Positions 33,391 through 41,327 of a DNA stretch of 64,000 nt are shown here, in pieces. Within the stretch, counting starts at the first letter, position 1. Each line of letters starts with the position of its first letter. The stretch comes from an uncultured Prevotellaceae bacterium. GTDB lineage: Bacteria > Bacteroidota > Bacteroidia > Bacteroidales > Bacteroidaceae. Under the pieces are notes generated by a model that ran no database searches, was not told the DNA's origin, and worked only from the letters and a program-made list of their open reading frames with translations. The stretch spans positions 124,001-188,000 of the forward strand of contig CADASP010000005.1 in the NCBI GenBank assembly GCA_902790625.1, in the 5' to 3' direction. A program made the position numbers and the translations under genes.

Positions 33391-33582
33391 GACGCTGAAA
33401 GCGTCACCGCTCAATAGCCGTAGGTCGGTACGACCTGCGGACAGTAGGTACGGGGAGATAACGACCCTGAGGGGGTCGCCCCCAAGCTCACGGGCGACCC
33501 CTTCAGGGTCGATGTACCTTCTGTCGTTATATCCGCAGGTCGTTCCGACCTACGGCTATTGAGAGGAGACGCTTTCAGCGTC
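33391..33582. repeat. 192-base imperfect palindrome
   Basis: GACGCTGAAAGCGTC at the left end matches GACGCTTTCAGCGTC at the right. Inside, 33411-33441 (TCAATAGCCGTAGGTCGG...) pairs with its complement on the right arm over 31 bases with one mismatch. The centre pairs GGGTCGCCC with GGGCGACCC around about 10 bases. The two arms differ by a rearranged stretch (order of ACAG-AGGTAC and ATAACGAC blocks), so the palindrome is composite. Confidence 0.85.
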
Positions 33583-33599
33583 TTTTCATCCGTACAGGT

Positions 33600-33766
33600 T
33601 GATTTTTCTTTTGCCTTTCGCTCGCTTATTCGTACCTCTGGCTTCGCCGAAAGTACTTTCGCTCGCTTATTCGTACCTTTGGGCTGCGCCCGAAGGTACT
33701 TTCGCTCGGAAAGGAAAAGAAAAATGCATTTTTCTTTTGCCTTTCGCTCGCTTATTCGTACCTTTG
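33600..33766 (+). repeat. Promoter-containing direct repeats upstream of the uridine kinase gene
   Basis: A unit of about 40 bases (TTTTTCTTTTGCCTTTCGCT..., ending TTCGTACCTTTG) occurs at 33602-33640 and 33728-33766, with a partial copy ending at 33681. In the distal copy the -7 box is TACCTCTG; in the middle copy the -33 box is lost. Only the proximal copy has both boxes intact. Confidence 0.8.
33736..33766 (+). promoter_or_regulatory. Consensus promoter of the uridine kinase gene
   Basis: TTTG (33736-33739), exactly 19 bases, TACCTTTG (33759-33766): a perfect match to the Bacteroides primary promoter consensus. The ATG at 33784 is only about 10 bases past the expected transcript start, so the frame upstream of it is not used. 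Confidence 0.88.
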
Positions 33767-33783
33767 CAAGAAAAATAGGAGAT

Positions 33784-35589
33784 ATGCTACAGATACGCTG
33801 CAAGAACAACAACGTGACGAAGAGCTTTCCCGAGGGAAGCTCGCTGATAGATGTGTACCAGGAGTTCCAAAACGACATCCACCTGCCCTACCCCGTGGTG
33901 TCGGCAAAGGTGAACAACACCTCGCAGGGGTTGAAGTTCCGCCTGTTCCAGAACCGCGACGTGGAGTTCCTCGACGCTCGCGAGGGCAGCGGCCACCGTG
34001 CCTACGTGCGGTCGCTGTGCTTCCTGCTGTACAAGGCCACGCAAGACCTCTTCCCCGGGTCGAAGCTGTTCATCGAGCACTCGCTGTGCAGGGGGTACTA
34101 TTGTAATTTTAAGAAGAAGACCCTCCCCCACCCCCTCCCTGGAGGGAGGGGAGTAAATAGTTCTGCTGCCCCTTCCACCGATAGTAAAACTATATACGCC
34201 CCTCCCTCACAGGGAGGGGATGGAGGTGGGTCTGCAGCTGGGGGGGCCTCTATCACCGATGCTGATGTGGCCCTGTTGCGTCAGCGGATGCAGGAGATAG
34301 TGGACCTTGACATGCCGTTCAGGCGTACGGAGGCGACGACGGAGGAGGCCATCAGGGTGTTTAGCGACCGAGGCTTTCAGGACAAGGTGAAACTTCTGGA
34401 GACGAGCGGCCAGATATACAGCGACTACTACACGCTGGGCGACACCGTGGACTACTACTACGGTCCGCTGGTGCCGTCGGCAGGCTATCTGCAGGTGTGG
34501 GGGCTGGAGCGCTACGAGGACGGTCTGCTGCTGCGGGTGCCCGACTGGAACCACCCCGACCGCCTGGCGGAGAAGGTGGAACAACCTAAGACCTTCGGCA
34601 TGTTTGCCGAGAAGACGCGGTGGGACATCATCATGCGGCTCTCGAACGCCGGCGACGTGAACAAGGCCATCATGCGTGGCTATGCCTCGGAGCTGATACA
34701 GGTGAGCGAGGCACTACAGGAGAAGAAGATTGTGCAGATAGCCGAGGAGATAGACCGCCGCTTCCACCGCGAGGAGAACCCCGTGAGGCTGGTGCTGATA
34801 ACGGGTCCGTCGAGCTCGGGCAAGACGACATTCTGCAAGCGCCTGTCGGTGCAGCTGCTGGCATGCGGTCTGCGGCCCGCTACGTTCTCGACCGACGACT
34901 ACTTCGTGAACCGCGTGGACACGCCAAAGCTGCCCAACGGCGACTACGACTTCGACAACATCGAGGCTGTGGACTACCGACTGATGGAAGACCACCTGAA
35001 GCGCCTGATGCAGGGTGAGCGCGTGGAGGTGCCGGAGTATAACTTCGCCACGGGCAAACGCGAGTATAACGGCAAGAAGCTGAAGATAGGCAGCGACACG
35101 GTGCTGATCATAGAGGGCATCCACGCATTGAACCCGCTGCTGACACGGCAGATAGCCGACGACCTGAAATACAAGATATACATCTCGGCGCTGACGAGCA
35201 TCTCGCTCGACGACCACAACTGGATACCTCCTCGCGACAACCGCCTGCTGCGGCGCATCATCCGCGACTACAACAAAGGGGCGTTCACTGCCCGTGAGAC
35301 CATCGCGCAGTGGAAGAACGTTTGCGACGCCGAGGACCGCTGGATATTCCCGTTCCAAGAGACGGCCGACGTGATGTTCAACTCGGCGCTGAACATCGAG
35401 TTCGCGGTGCTGCGCACGCACGCAGAGATCATCCTCATGTCGGTGCCGAAGAACTGTCCGGAGTACAGCGAGGCGCACCGCCTGCTGAAGTTCATCCATT
35501 TCTTCCTGCCCGTTGGCGACCAGGAGATACCCCCCACGAGCATCATGCGCGAGTTCGTGGGCGGCTCCAGCTTCAAATACGACCGATAG
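33784..35589 (+). CDS. udk: Nucleoside (uridine) kinase with N-terminal TGS-like region
   Basis: Start at MLQIRCKNNNVTKSFPEGSS, just after the promoter; 601 residues. Residues 1-60 form a TGS-like domain as in threonyl-tRNA synthetase, followed by a tRNA-synthetase-like second domain (AYVRSLCFLLYKA). The C-terminal half is a P-loop kinase of the uridine kinase/phosphoribulokinase family: Walker A GPSSSGKT (341-348), FSTDDYF, YDFDNIEAVD. It phosphorylates a nucleoside, probably uridine or cytidine. Odd: residues about 110-156 (TLPHPLPGGRGVNSS ... YAPPSQGGDGGGSAAGG) are a repeat-derived insertion between YYCNF and ITDADV. lytTR follows 37 bases on. Confidence 0.88.
   Translation: MLQIRCKNNNVTKSFPEGSSLIDVYQEFQNDIHLPYPVVSAKVNNTSQGLKFRLFQNRDVEFLDAREGSGHRAYVRSLCFLLYKATQDLFPGSKLFIEHSLCRGYYCNFKKKTLPHPLPGGRGVNSSAAPSTDSKTIYAPPSQGGDGGGSAAGGASITDADVALLRQRMQEIVDLDMPFRRTEATTEEAIRVFSDRGFQDKVKLLETSGQIYSDYYTLGDTVDYYYGPLVPSAGYLQVWGLERYEDGLLLRVPDWNHPDRLAEKVEQPKTFGMFAEKTRWDIIMRLSNAGDVNKAIMRGYASELIQVSEALQEKKIVQIAEEIDRRFHREENPVRLVLITGPSSSGKTTFCKRLSVQLLACGLRPATFSTDDYFVNRVDTPKLPNGDYDFDNIEAVDYRLMEDHLKRLMQGERVEVPEYNFATGKREYNGKKLKIGSDTVLIIEGIHALNPLLTRQIADDLKYKIYISALTSISLDDHNWIPPRDNRLLRRIIRDYNKGAFTARETIAQWKNVCDAEDRWIFPFQETADVMFNSALNIEFAVLRTHAEIILMSVPKNCPEYSEAHRLLKFIHFFLPVGDQEIPPTSIMREFVGGSSFKYDR
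34115..34252. repeat. Two GC-rich palindromic elements inside the uridine kinase gene
   Basis: CCCCCTCCCTGGAGGGAGGGG (split over 34130-34152) and CCCTCCCTCACAGGGAGGGG (34202-34221) stand about 50 bases apart, joined by GAGTAAATAGTTCTGCTGCC. The same joiner, GAGTAGATAGTTCTTCTGC, follows a similar palindrome at 36885-36920. The frame is kept through both elements. Confidence 0.8.
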
Positions 35590-35626
35590 GGCAACGGCTC
35601 ATACTCTGAAAACAGCATCAAAAACA

Positions 35627-35995
35627 ATGACCAGAAAACAAACGACACTATGCTTAGGCTCGTACGACGAGCTGTACCTGATCGACCTGAACAAGGTGGT
35701 GTATATGGAGGCCGACGACCACTACAGTAACATCTACTACACGGGCGAAAGCTCGTTTATGGTGCCCTACGGTCTGGGTGAAATCGAGCAGCGGTTGCTC
35801 AACATGCCATGGGCGCGTCAACGGCTGATACGCTTAGGACGGAAATACATCGTGAACCTGCAGTCGGTGTTCCGCATCAACACGGTGAAGGAGACCATCT
35901 TCCTGGTGAACCCCGCCGGAGGCACGCTGAACCTGCACATCTCGAAGCCGGTGCTGCGGGGGCTGATAGAGCAGCTTCGCGCGCACGAACAATAA
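35627..35995 (+). CDS. Stand-alone LytTR DNA-binding protein
   Basis: Start MTRKQTTLCLGSYDELYLID; 122 residues that are almost wholly one LytTR domain (VVYMEADDHYSNIYY, RLIRLGRKYIVNLQSVFRIN). There is no receiver domain and no membrane segment, so any signal input must come from elsewhere or from abundance. It follows the uridine kinase gene by 37 bases and may share its promoter. Target genes cannot be inferred. Confidence 0.85.
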   Translation: MTRKQTTLCLGSYDELYLIDLNKVVYMEADDHYSNIYYTGESSFMVPYGLGEIEQRLLNMPWARQRLIRLGRKYIVNLQSVFRINTVKETIFLVNPAGGTLNLHISKPVLRGLIEQLRAHEQ

Positions 35996-36022
35996 TTATA
36001 TATATAGGCTGATCATAGAGAC

Positions 36023-36084
36023 CGCCGACGAGAGGGGCGGCGCACGGCGGCGATTCGCCGACGAGAGGGGCGGCGCACGGCGGC
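36023..36084. repeat. 29-base direct repeat CGCCGACGAGAGGGGCGGCG...
   Basis: Copies at 36023-36051 and 36056-36084 are identical over 29 bases. They sit between the lytTR gene and the ndk promoter. Each half is partly self-complementary (GCCG..CGGC), so a hairpin is possible. Confidence 0.75.
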
Positions 36085-36118
36085 ATTTGCGATGGGATTG
36101 AAAAATCTTTGCAAATTG

Positions 36119-36150
36119 TTTGGTGGTTTGGGGGAAAAGGCGTATCTTTG
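36119..36150 (+). promoter_or_regulatory. Promoter of the ndk-DUF4492-cydAB operon
   Basis: TATCTTTG at 36143-36150 with TTTG (36119-36122) 20 bases upstream, or TTGG (36120-36123) at 19. ndk starts at 36198. Confidence 0.75.
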
Positions 36151-36197
36151 CAAGCAAGAGACAAGAACCTATTACTAACCTTTAAAAACAAACGACA

Positions 36198-36662
36198 ATG
36201 GAGACAACATTGGTATTACTGAAACCCAGCTGCGTGCAACGTCAGCTGATAGGCGAGGTGGTGACTCGCTTCGAGCGTCGCGGTCTGCGGATTAGCGGTA
36301 TGAAGATGATGCAACTGAGCGACGACATCCTTCGCGAGCACTACGCCCACCTGGCCGACCGTCCTTTCTTCCCCAGTCTGGCTGCCTCAATGCAGACCTC
36401 GCCTGTGGTGGCTCTGGCGCTGACGGGTGTCGACGCGGTGCATGTGGTGCGCCAGATGTGCGGTGTGACGAATGGCAGGGAGGCGGCTCCTGGCACCATC
36501 CGCGGCGACTTCTCGATGAGCAACCAGCAGAACATCGTTCACGCCAGCGACTCGGCTGAGAACGCAGCCATCGAACTGAAGCGCTTCTTCCGCAAGGACG
36601 AGGTGTTCGACTATCGCAGCGGTGCCTTCGACTACGTCTACGGCGAGGGCGAGGCAAAATGA
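36198..36662 (+). CDS. ndk: Nucleoside diphosphate kinase
   Basis: 154 residues, the usual size. It transfers the terminal phosphate from ATP to nucleoside diphosphates through a phosphohistidine, here His115 in NIVHASDSAENA, and has the ATP-binding start TLVLLKPSCVQR. Cytoplasmic. Its stop overlaps the next ATG by four bases (ATGA), so ndk and DUF4492 are coupled. It forms an operon with cydAB downstream. Confidence 0.95.
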   Translation: METTLVLLKPSCVQRQLIGEVVTRFERRGLRISGMKMMQLSDDILREHYAHLADRPFFPSLAASMQTSPVVALALTGVDAVHVVRQMCGVTNGREAAPGTIRGDFSMSNQQNIVHASDSAENAAIELKRFFRKDEVFDYRSGAFDYVYGEGEAK

Positions 36663-36871
36663 GAATGTTCGCTCGCAAGGTCTTCGACCTGTACTACGAC
36701 GGCTTCCGCAGCATGACGGTGGGGAAGACGCTGTGGATAGTGATAGCAGTGAAACTGTTTATCATCTTCGTGGTGCTGAAGGTGTTCTTCTTCCCCAACT
36801 TCCTGAGCAGCCATGCCGAGGAAGGACAGGAGGCCGATTTCGTGGCCAACGAACTGAGCGAAAGACTGTAG
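36659..36871 (+). CDS. DUF4492 small membrane protein
   Basis: 70 residues: a short amphipathic N-terminus (FARKVFDLYYDGFRSMTVGK), one transmembrane segment (TLWIVIAVKLFIIFVVLKVF) and an acidic tail. DUF4492 proteins lie next to cydA in many Bacteroidota, so a role as a small subunit or assembly aid for cytochrome bd is likely, by analogy to CydX. That analogy is inference; sequence similarity to CydX is not evident. Confidence 0.82.
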   Translation: MRMFARKVFDLYYDGFRSMTVGKTLWIVIAVKLFIIFVVLKVFFFPNFLSSHAEEGQEADFVANELSERL

Positions 36872-36879
36872 GCAGACCC

Positions 36880-36960
36880 TCCCCCTTGCCCCTCCCTATA
36901 GGGCGGGGAGTAGATAGTTCTTCTGCTCCCTTGCCAATGACTATTGACGGGAGACTGTAG
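36880..36960. repeat. GC-rich palindromic element between DUF4492 and cydA
   Basis: GCCCCTCCCTATAGGGCGGGG is followed by AGTAGATAGTTCTTCTGC, the same joiner seen inside the uridine kinase gene. This is an intergenic member of the family that invades coding sequences elsewhere in the window. Confidence 0.75.
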
Positions 36961-36994
36961 TTATCTATTTTATCAACTTTTCAACTTATTACTC

Positions 36995-38623
36995 ATGACT
37001 GACATTCTATTAAGCATTGATGCCAGTACCGTTGATTGGTCGCGTGCGCAGTTTGCGCTCACCGCCATCTACCACTGGCTGTTTGTACCGCTCACGCTGG
37101 GCTTAGCGGTCATCATGGGCATCTGCGAGACCATCTACTACCGTCAGCAGAAGCGTGGGGCTGAGCATGCCGCTTTCTGGCGCTCCACGTCGCAGTTCTG
37201 GCAACTGCTGTTCGGCATCAACTTCGCCATGGGCGTGGCCACGGGCATCATCCTGGAGTTTGAGTTCGGCACCAACTGGAGCAACTACTCGTGGCTGGTG
37301 GGCGACATCTTCGGTGCTCCACTGGCCATCGAGGGCATCGTGGCGTTCTTCATGGAGAGCACGTTTGTGGCGGTGATGTTCTTCGGCTGGAAGAAGGTGA
37401 GCGCCGGCTTCCACCTGGCTTCCACGTGGCTGACGGGCATTGGCGCCACGCTGTCGGCATGGTGGATTCTGGTGGCCAACGCGTGGATGCAGAACCCCGT
37501 GGGCTGCGAGTTCAACCCCGACACGATGCGCAACGAGATGACCTCGTTTATCGACGTGGCGCTGTCGCCGTCGGCCGTCGACAAGTTCCTGCATACGGTG
37601 ATATCGGCGTGGATCATCGGAGCGGTGTTCGTGATGGCCGTCAGTTGCTGGTATCTGCTGAAGAAGCGCCACACGCTGCTGGCCGTGAAGAGCATCCGCA
37701 TAGCTGGCGTGGTGGGCCTCGTGGCCTCGTTAGGAGCGGCCTTCACCGGCCATATCTCAGGACAGGATGTGGCGAAGACACAGCCCATGAAGCTGGCAGC
37801 CATGGAGGCCCTCTACAACGGCGGCACCGACCAAGGGCTGACGGCCATCGCCTGGGTGAGCCCCTTCGGGCAGCGCGACTATGAGACCGAGGAGTCGGCA
37901 GCACTGAAGATAGAGATGCCCTACTTCCTCTCGCTGATGGCCACCAACGACATCCACGGCTACGTGCCGGGTATCAACGACATCCTGAACGGCTACACGA
38001 AGGCCGACGGCACCCGCGAGCCCTCGGCCGACGAGAAGATAGCTCGAGGCAAGAAGGCCATCGCCGCCCTGCAAGCCTATCGCGAGACGAAGAGCGAGGA
38101 GCAACTGAAGGTGTTCCGCGAAAACGAGCAGTACTTCGGCTATGGCTACGTGAAGGACAAGCACCAGCTGGTGCCGCCCATCGCCCTGAACTTCTGGGCC
38201 TTCCGCACGATGGTGGGCGTGGGCTGTCTGCTCATCCTGTTCTTCGGACTGGTGACGGTGCTGTCGTTCAAGATGCCCTTCCTGTCCATCTTCTCGCGCC
38301 GACTGTTGGCCGCCTTGGGCCTGATGTCTGAGACGGAGGCCGACATCCACGGCCCCACGAAGTTCCCGCGCTGGCTGTGCTGGGCCGCGATCATCATGGT
38401 GCCCCTGTCGTATATTGCCAGCGAGAGCGGCTGGTTGGTGGCCGAGATGGGCCGCCAGCCGTGGACCATCCAGGACATGCTGCCCACATGGGCTGCCGTG
38501 AGCGACCTGCAGGCTGGCTCGGTGGCGCTGACGTTCGTTCTCTTCCTCCTCCTCTTCACCACCATGCTGGGCGTTGAAATCAGCATCATGCTGAAGCAAA
38601 TCAAGAAAGGGCCTTCTTGTTGA
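36995..38623 (+). CDS. cydA: Cytochrome bd quinol oxidase subunit I
   Basis: Start MTDILLSIDASTVDWSRAQF (ATG at 36995); 542 residues, many membrane helices. Haem b595 ligand region FALTAIYHWLFVPLTLG (His27), the haem/quinol region with MVG in FRTMVGVG, and the conserved GRQPW motif. It reduces oxygen with quinol electrons at high affinity, allowing the anaerobe to remove traces of oxygen. cydB follows 41 bases on. Confidence 0.96.
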   Translation: MTDILLSIDASTVDWSRAQFALTAIYHWLFVPLTLGLAVIMGICETIYYRQQKRGAEHAAFWRSTSQFWQLLFGINFAMGVATGIILEFEFGTNWSNYSWLVGDIFGAPLAIEGIVAFFMESTFVAVMFFGWKKVSAGFHLASTWLTGIGATLSAWWILVANAWMQNPVGCEFNPDTMRNEMTSFIDVALSPSAVDKFLHTVISAWIIGAVFVMAVSCWYLLKKRHTLLAVKSIRIAGVVGLVASLGAAFTGHISGQDVAKTQPMKLAAMEALYNGGTDQGLTAIAWVSPFGQRDYETEESAALKIEMPYFLSLMATNDIHGYVPGINDILNGYTKADGTREPSADEKIARGKKAIAALQAYRETKSEEQLKVFRENEQYFGYGYVKDKHQLVPPIALNFWAFRTMVGVGCLLILFFGLVTVLSFKMPFLSIFSRRLLAALGLMSETEADIHGPTKFPRWLCWAAIIMVPLSYIASESGWLVAEMGRQPWTIQDMLPTWAAVSDLQAGSVALTFVLFLLLFTTMLGVEISIMLKQIKKGPSC

Positions 38624-38664
38624 GAACTGAAAAACGATAGTCTCAAAAAATAACTCTCAAGCAA

Positions 38665-39873
38665 ATGACATACGATTTCTTACAACACTACTGGTGGCTC
38701 ATCGTTTCCCTGCTGGGAGCCATCCTCGTATTCCTGATGTTTGTGCAAGGTGCCAACAGCATGGTGCGCACGCTGGGCTGGACGGCCGAGGGGCGCCGGC
38801 TGGTGGTGAACAGCACTGGCAGGAAATGGGAGTTCACATTCACCACGCTGGTCACCTTCGGCGGAGCCTTCTTCGCATCGTTCCCCCTGTTCTACAGCAC
38901 CAGCTTCGGCGGTGCCTACTGGCTGTGGATGATTATCCTGTTCAGCTTCGTGCTGCAGGCCGTGAGCTATGAGTTCCAGAACAAGCTGGGCAACCTGCTG
39001 GGTGCCGACACGTTCCAGTGGATGCTGGTGCTGAACGGCATCCTGGGTCCGCTGCTCTTGGGCGGTGCCGTGGCCACGTTCTTCGAGGGCAGCAACTTCG
39101 TGGTGGAGAAGGCCAACCTGTTTAATTCCGGATTAGGGATGACGGATTCCGATGCCATCGTCTCGGCCATGCAACAATCGGGCATGGCCATCAGCCATTG
39201 GGGCAACGCCTCGCATGGCCTCGACGCACTGCTCAACCCCTGGGTGCTGGTGTTCGGATTGGCCGTGATGTTCCTGGCCCGCACATTGGGCACGCTCTAC
39301 CTCATCAACAACGTGGCCGACGAGGATGTGCAGTGCCGCGCCAGCGTGAGGCTGGTGGGCAATGCCGTGCCCTTCGTGCTGCTCTTCGTGGCCTATCTGG
39401 TGCACCTGCTGCTGAAGGATGGCTATGCCTACGACGAGAATGGGAACATCATGATGGTTGCCAACAAATACCTCTACAACTTCATTGAGATGTGGCCCCT
39501 GCTGGCGATGCTGCTGGTGGGCGTGGTGCTGGTGCTGTGGGGCATCGTGAGCGAGATGCACGCCAGCAGCAGCACGAAGGGCACGTCGGTGTTTCGTGGC
39601 ATCTGGCCTGCCGGCATCGGCACGGTGCTCACGGTGCTGAGCCTACTGCTCTGCGCTGGCTGGAACCACACGGCCTACTACCCTTCGACCTACGACCTTC
39701 AGATGTCGCTGACGATAGAGAACTCGAGCAGTAGCGAGTTCACGCTGCGCACCATGTTCTGGGTGTCGCTCTTAGTGCCCTTCGTGCTGGCCTACATCGT
39801 GTACTGCTGGCGAGCCATCGACAGCAAGAAGCTCGACAAGGAAGAGCTGTGCACCGACGAGCACGCCTACTGA
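38665..39873 (+). CDS. cydB: Cytochrome bd quinol oxidase subunit II
   Basis: 402 residues with about nine membrane helices (WLIVSLLGAILVFLMFVQGA at the start). Ends in a charged tail, KKLDKEELCTDEHAY. Pairs with CydA in the inner membrane. The stop faces trkA on the other strand across a 92-base spacer that contains repeats. Confidence 0.95.
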   Translation: MTYDFLQHYWWLIVSLLGAILVFLMFVQGANSMVRTLGWTAEGRRLVVNSTGRKWEFTFTTLVTFGGAFFASFPLFYSTSFGGAYWLWMIILFSFVLQAVSYEFQNKLGNLLGADTFQWMLVLNGILGPLLLGGAVATFFEGSNFVVEKANLFNSGLGMTDSDAIVSAMQQSGMAISHWGNASHGLDALLNPWVLVFGLAVMFLARTLGTLYLINNVADEDVQCRASVRLVGNAVPFVLLFVAYLVHLLLKDGYAYDENGNIMMVANKYLYNFIEMWPLLAMLLVGVVLVLWGIVSEMHASSSTKGTSVFRGIWPAGIGTVLTVLSLLLCAGWNHTAYYPSTYDLQMSLTIENSSSSEFTLRTMFWVSLLVPFVLAYIVYCWRAIDSKKLDKEELCTDEHAY

Positions 39874-39879
39874 GAGAGA

Positions 39880-39940
39880 GCAACGCCCGAGGCGTTGCCT
39901 ACGGAGAAGGAGCGGCGCCCGAGGCGTTGCCTACGGAGAA
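39880..39940. repeat. Duplicated CGCCCGAGGCGTTGCC palindrome between convergent cydB and trkA
   Basis: CGCCCGAGGCGTTGCCTACG... occurs at 39885-39909 and 39916-39940. The first is part of the palindrome GCAACGCC-CGA-GGCGTTGC (39880-39898). It could act as a two-way terminator for the converging genes; no T-run is visible. Confidence 0.7.
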
Positions 39941-39965
39941 AGACGGCGAAGGAGGGATGAGGATG

Positions 39966-41327
39966 CTACCAGCCAAGTAGCGATTTCTTGAAGAATTTCT
40001 CGGCGCTGTCGAGCATGTGCCGGTGACAGAAGACGATGACGCTGTCACCGGCTTCTATTTGCGTGTTACCATTGACGAGCAGTCCCTGCTTGCCGCGCAC
40101 CAGTCCGCCGATGGCGATGCCCCTGGGCAAGCCGAGGGCCTTCACGGGGTTCTTGGTGACACGCGAGCCATCGGCAGCCACGAACTCGGCCACCTCGCTG
40201 TCGGCGAGCATCAAGGTGCGCATGTTGCGCACGTCGGCCCTCATCATCATCTGAAAGATGTGGCTGGCGGCCACCGTCTTCTTGTTGATGATGGTTCCGA
40301 TGTCGAGACCCTCGGCCATCGACACATAGTCGAGGTTCTCGACCATGGCGATGGTCTTGCGCACGCCCAGCTTCTTCGCAGTGAGGCATGCCAGGATGTT
40401 GGTCTCGGCGTTGCCCGTGAGCGACACGAAGGCCTGGGTGTTCTTGATACCCTCCTCATGCAGCAGGCCCAGGTCGCGCCCGTCGCCGTGGATAATCATC
40501 ACGTTCGAGCGGTCGATGAGCTGGTTAAGTCGCTCGCAGCGCTCGTAAGAGCTCTCGATGATTTTGGCGTGCATGTTGTCGGGCAGTGTGAGTGCGGCCC
40601 TGACGGATGTCTTTCCCCCACCCATGATGATAACGTTGTGCACGTCCTCGTATTTCTCCTTTCCCACGATGCGCTTGATGTAGGGGATATATTCGGGCGT
40701 GGTCATGAAGTAGGCCAAGTCGCCATTCTGCAGCACGTCCAGTCCACTGGGAATGATGGTCTCCTCGCCCCGCTTCAGTGCCACGATGTGATAAGGGTCG
40801 TCGGGTCCGCAGAGGTCCTTGATGGGCTGGCCGAGAATCTGGCAGGTGTCACGCAGCTTCACGCCGAGCAGCAGCAGGGCGCCGTTGTGCACCTCCAAGC
40901 GCTGTCGCACCCATGAGTGCTTGAGTCCGCTGATGATGTCGCTGGCTGCGAGCACCTCGGGGTAGACGAGCGAGTCGACACCCACCTGTCGGAAATACTC
41001 CAGATGCTGCGGCTGCAGGTATTCGTAGTTGTCGATGCGCGCCACCGTCTTCTTGGCCCCCAAGGCATGTGCGAGCATGCAGGCGGTGATGTTGCTGCTC
41101 TCGCGACGGGTGACACCGACGAAGAGGTCGGCGTTGGCCACGCCAGCATCCTTCAGCGTCTTGATGCTGGTGGGCGACGAGCACAGTGCCATGATGTCGT
41201 AGTTACCATCGATAGTTCCCAGGCGCTCATCATCATCGTCGATGAGCACGCAGTCGTGGTTCTCGGTTGAGAGGAGCTTCGATAGGTGTGTGCCTACGGC
41301 TCCTGCGCCAGCAATGACAATCTTCAT
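39966..41327 (-). CDS. trkA: Trk potassium uptake regulator TrkA
   Basis: 453 residues: two Rossmann RCK domains ([17 protein letters not shown] at residues 3-19; [15 protein letters not shown] near 231), each followed by a TrkA-C domain. It binds NAD(H) and gates a TrkH/KtrB potassium channel. The start overlaps the dxs stop by four bases. The trkH gene that commonly follows trkA in this phylum is not here: cydB lies next, in the opposite direction, so the channel must be encoded elsewhere. Confidence 0.93.
   Translation of the reverse strand: MKIVIAGAGAVGTHLSKLLSTENHDCVLIDDDDERLGTIDGNYDIMALCSSPTSIKTLKDAGVANADLFVGVTRRESSNITACMLAHALGAKKTVARIDNYEYLQPQHLEYFRQVGVDSLVYPEVLAASDIISGLKHSWVRQRLEVHNGALLLLGVKLRDTCQILGQPIKDLCGPDDPYHIVALKRGEETIIPSGLDVLQNGDLAYFMTTPEYIPYIKRIVGKEKYEDVHNVIIMGGGKTSVRAALTLPDNMHAKIIESSYERCERLNQLIDRSNVMIIHGDGRDLGLLHEEGIKNTQAFVSLTGNAETNILACLTAKKLGVRKTIAMVENLDYVSMAEGLDIGTIINKKTVAASHIFQMMMRADVRNMRTLMLADSEVAEFVAADGSRVTKNPVKALGLPRGIAIGGLVRGKQGLLVNGNTQIEAGDSVIVFCHRHMLDSAEKFFKKSLLGW

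Larger units (their letters stand above)
32476..33783. other. 1.3 kb gene-free island of palindromes and promoter-like repeats
   Basis: No gene is supported. Contents in order: a minus-strand -7 box TAATTTTG (32571-32578) for the giant protein; a 90-base hairpin at 32832-32921; 58-base direct repeats at 33153 and 33289; a 192-base imperfect palindrome at 33391-33582; and promoter-like direct repeats at 33600-33766. Short ORFs here (for example 32580-32924) are by-products of these repeats. Confidence 0.7.

Noticed and set aside
33559..33783. N-terminal extension of the uridine kinase with FAFRSLIRT repeats
   Set aside because: The repeats are the duplicated promoter; the consensus -7 box lies inside, so translation must begin at 33784.
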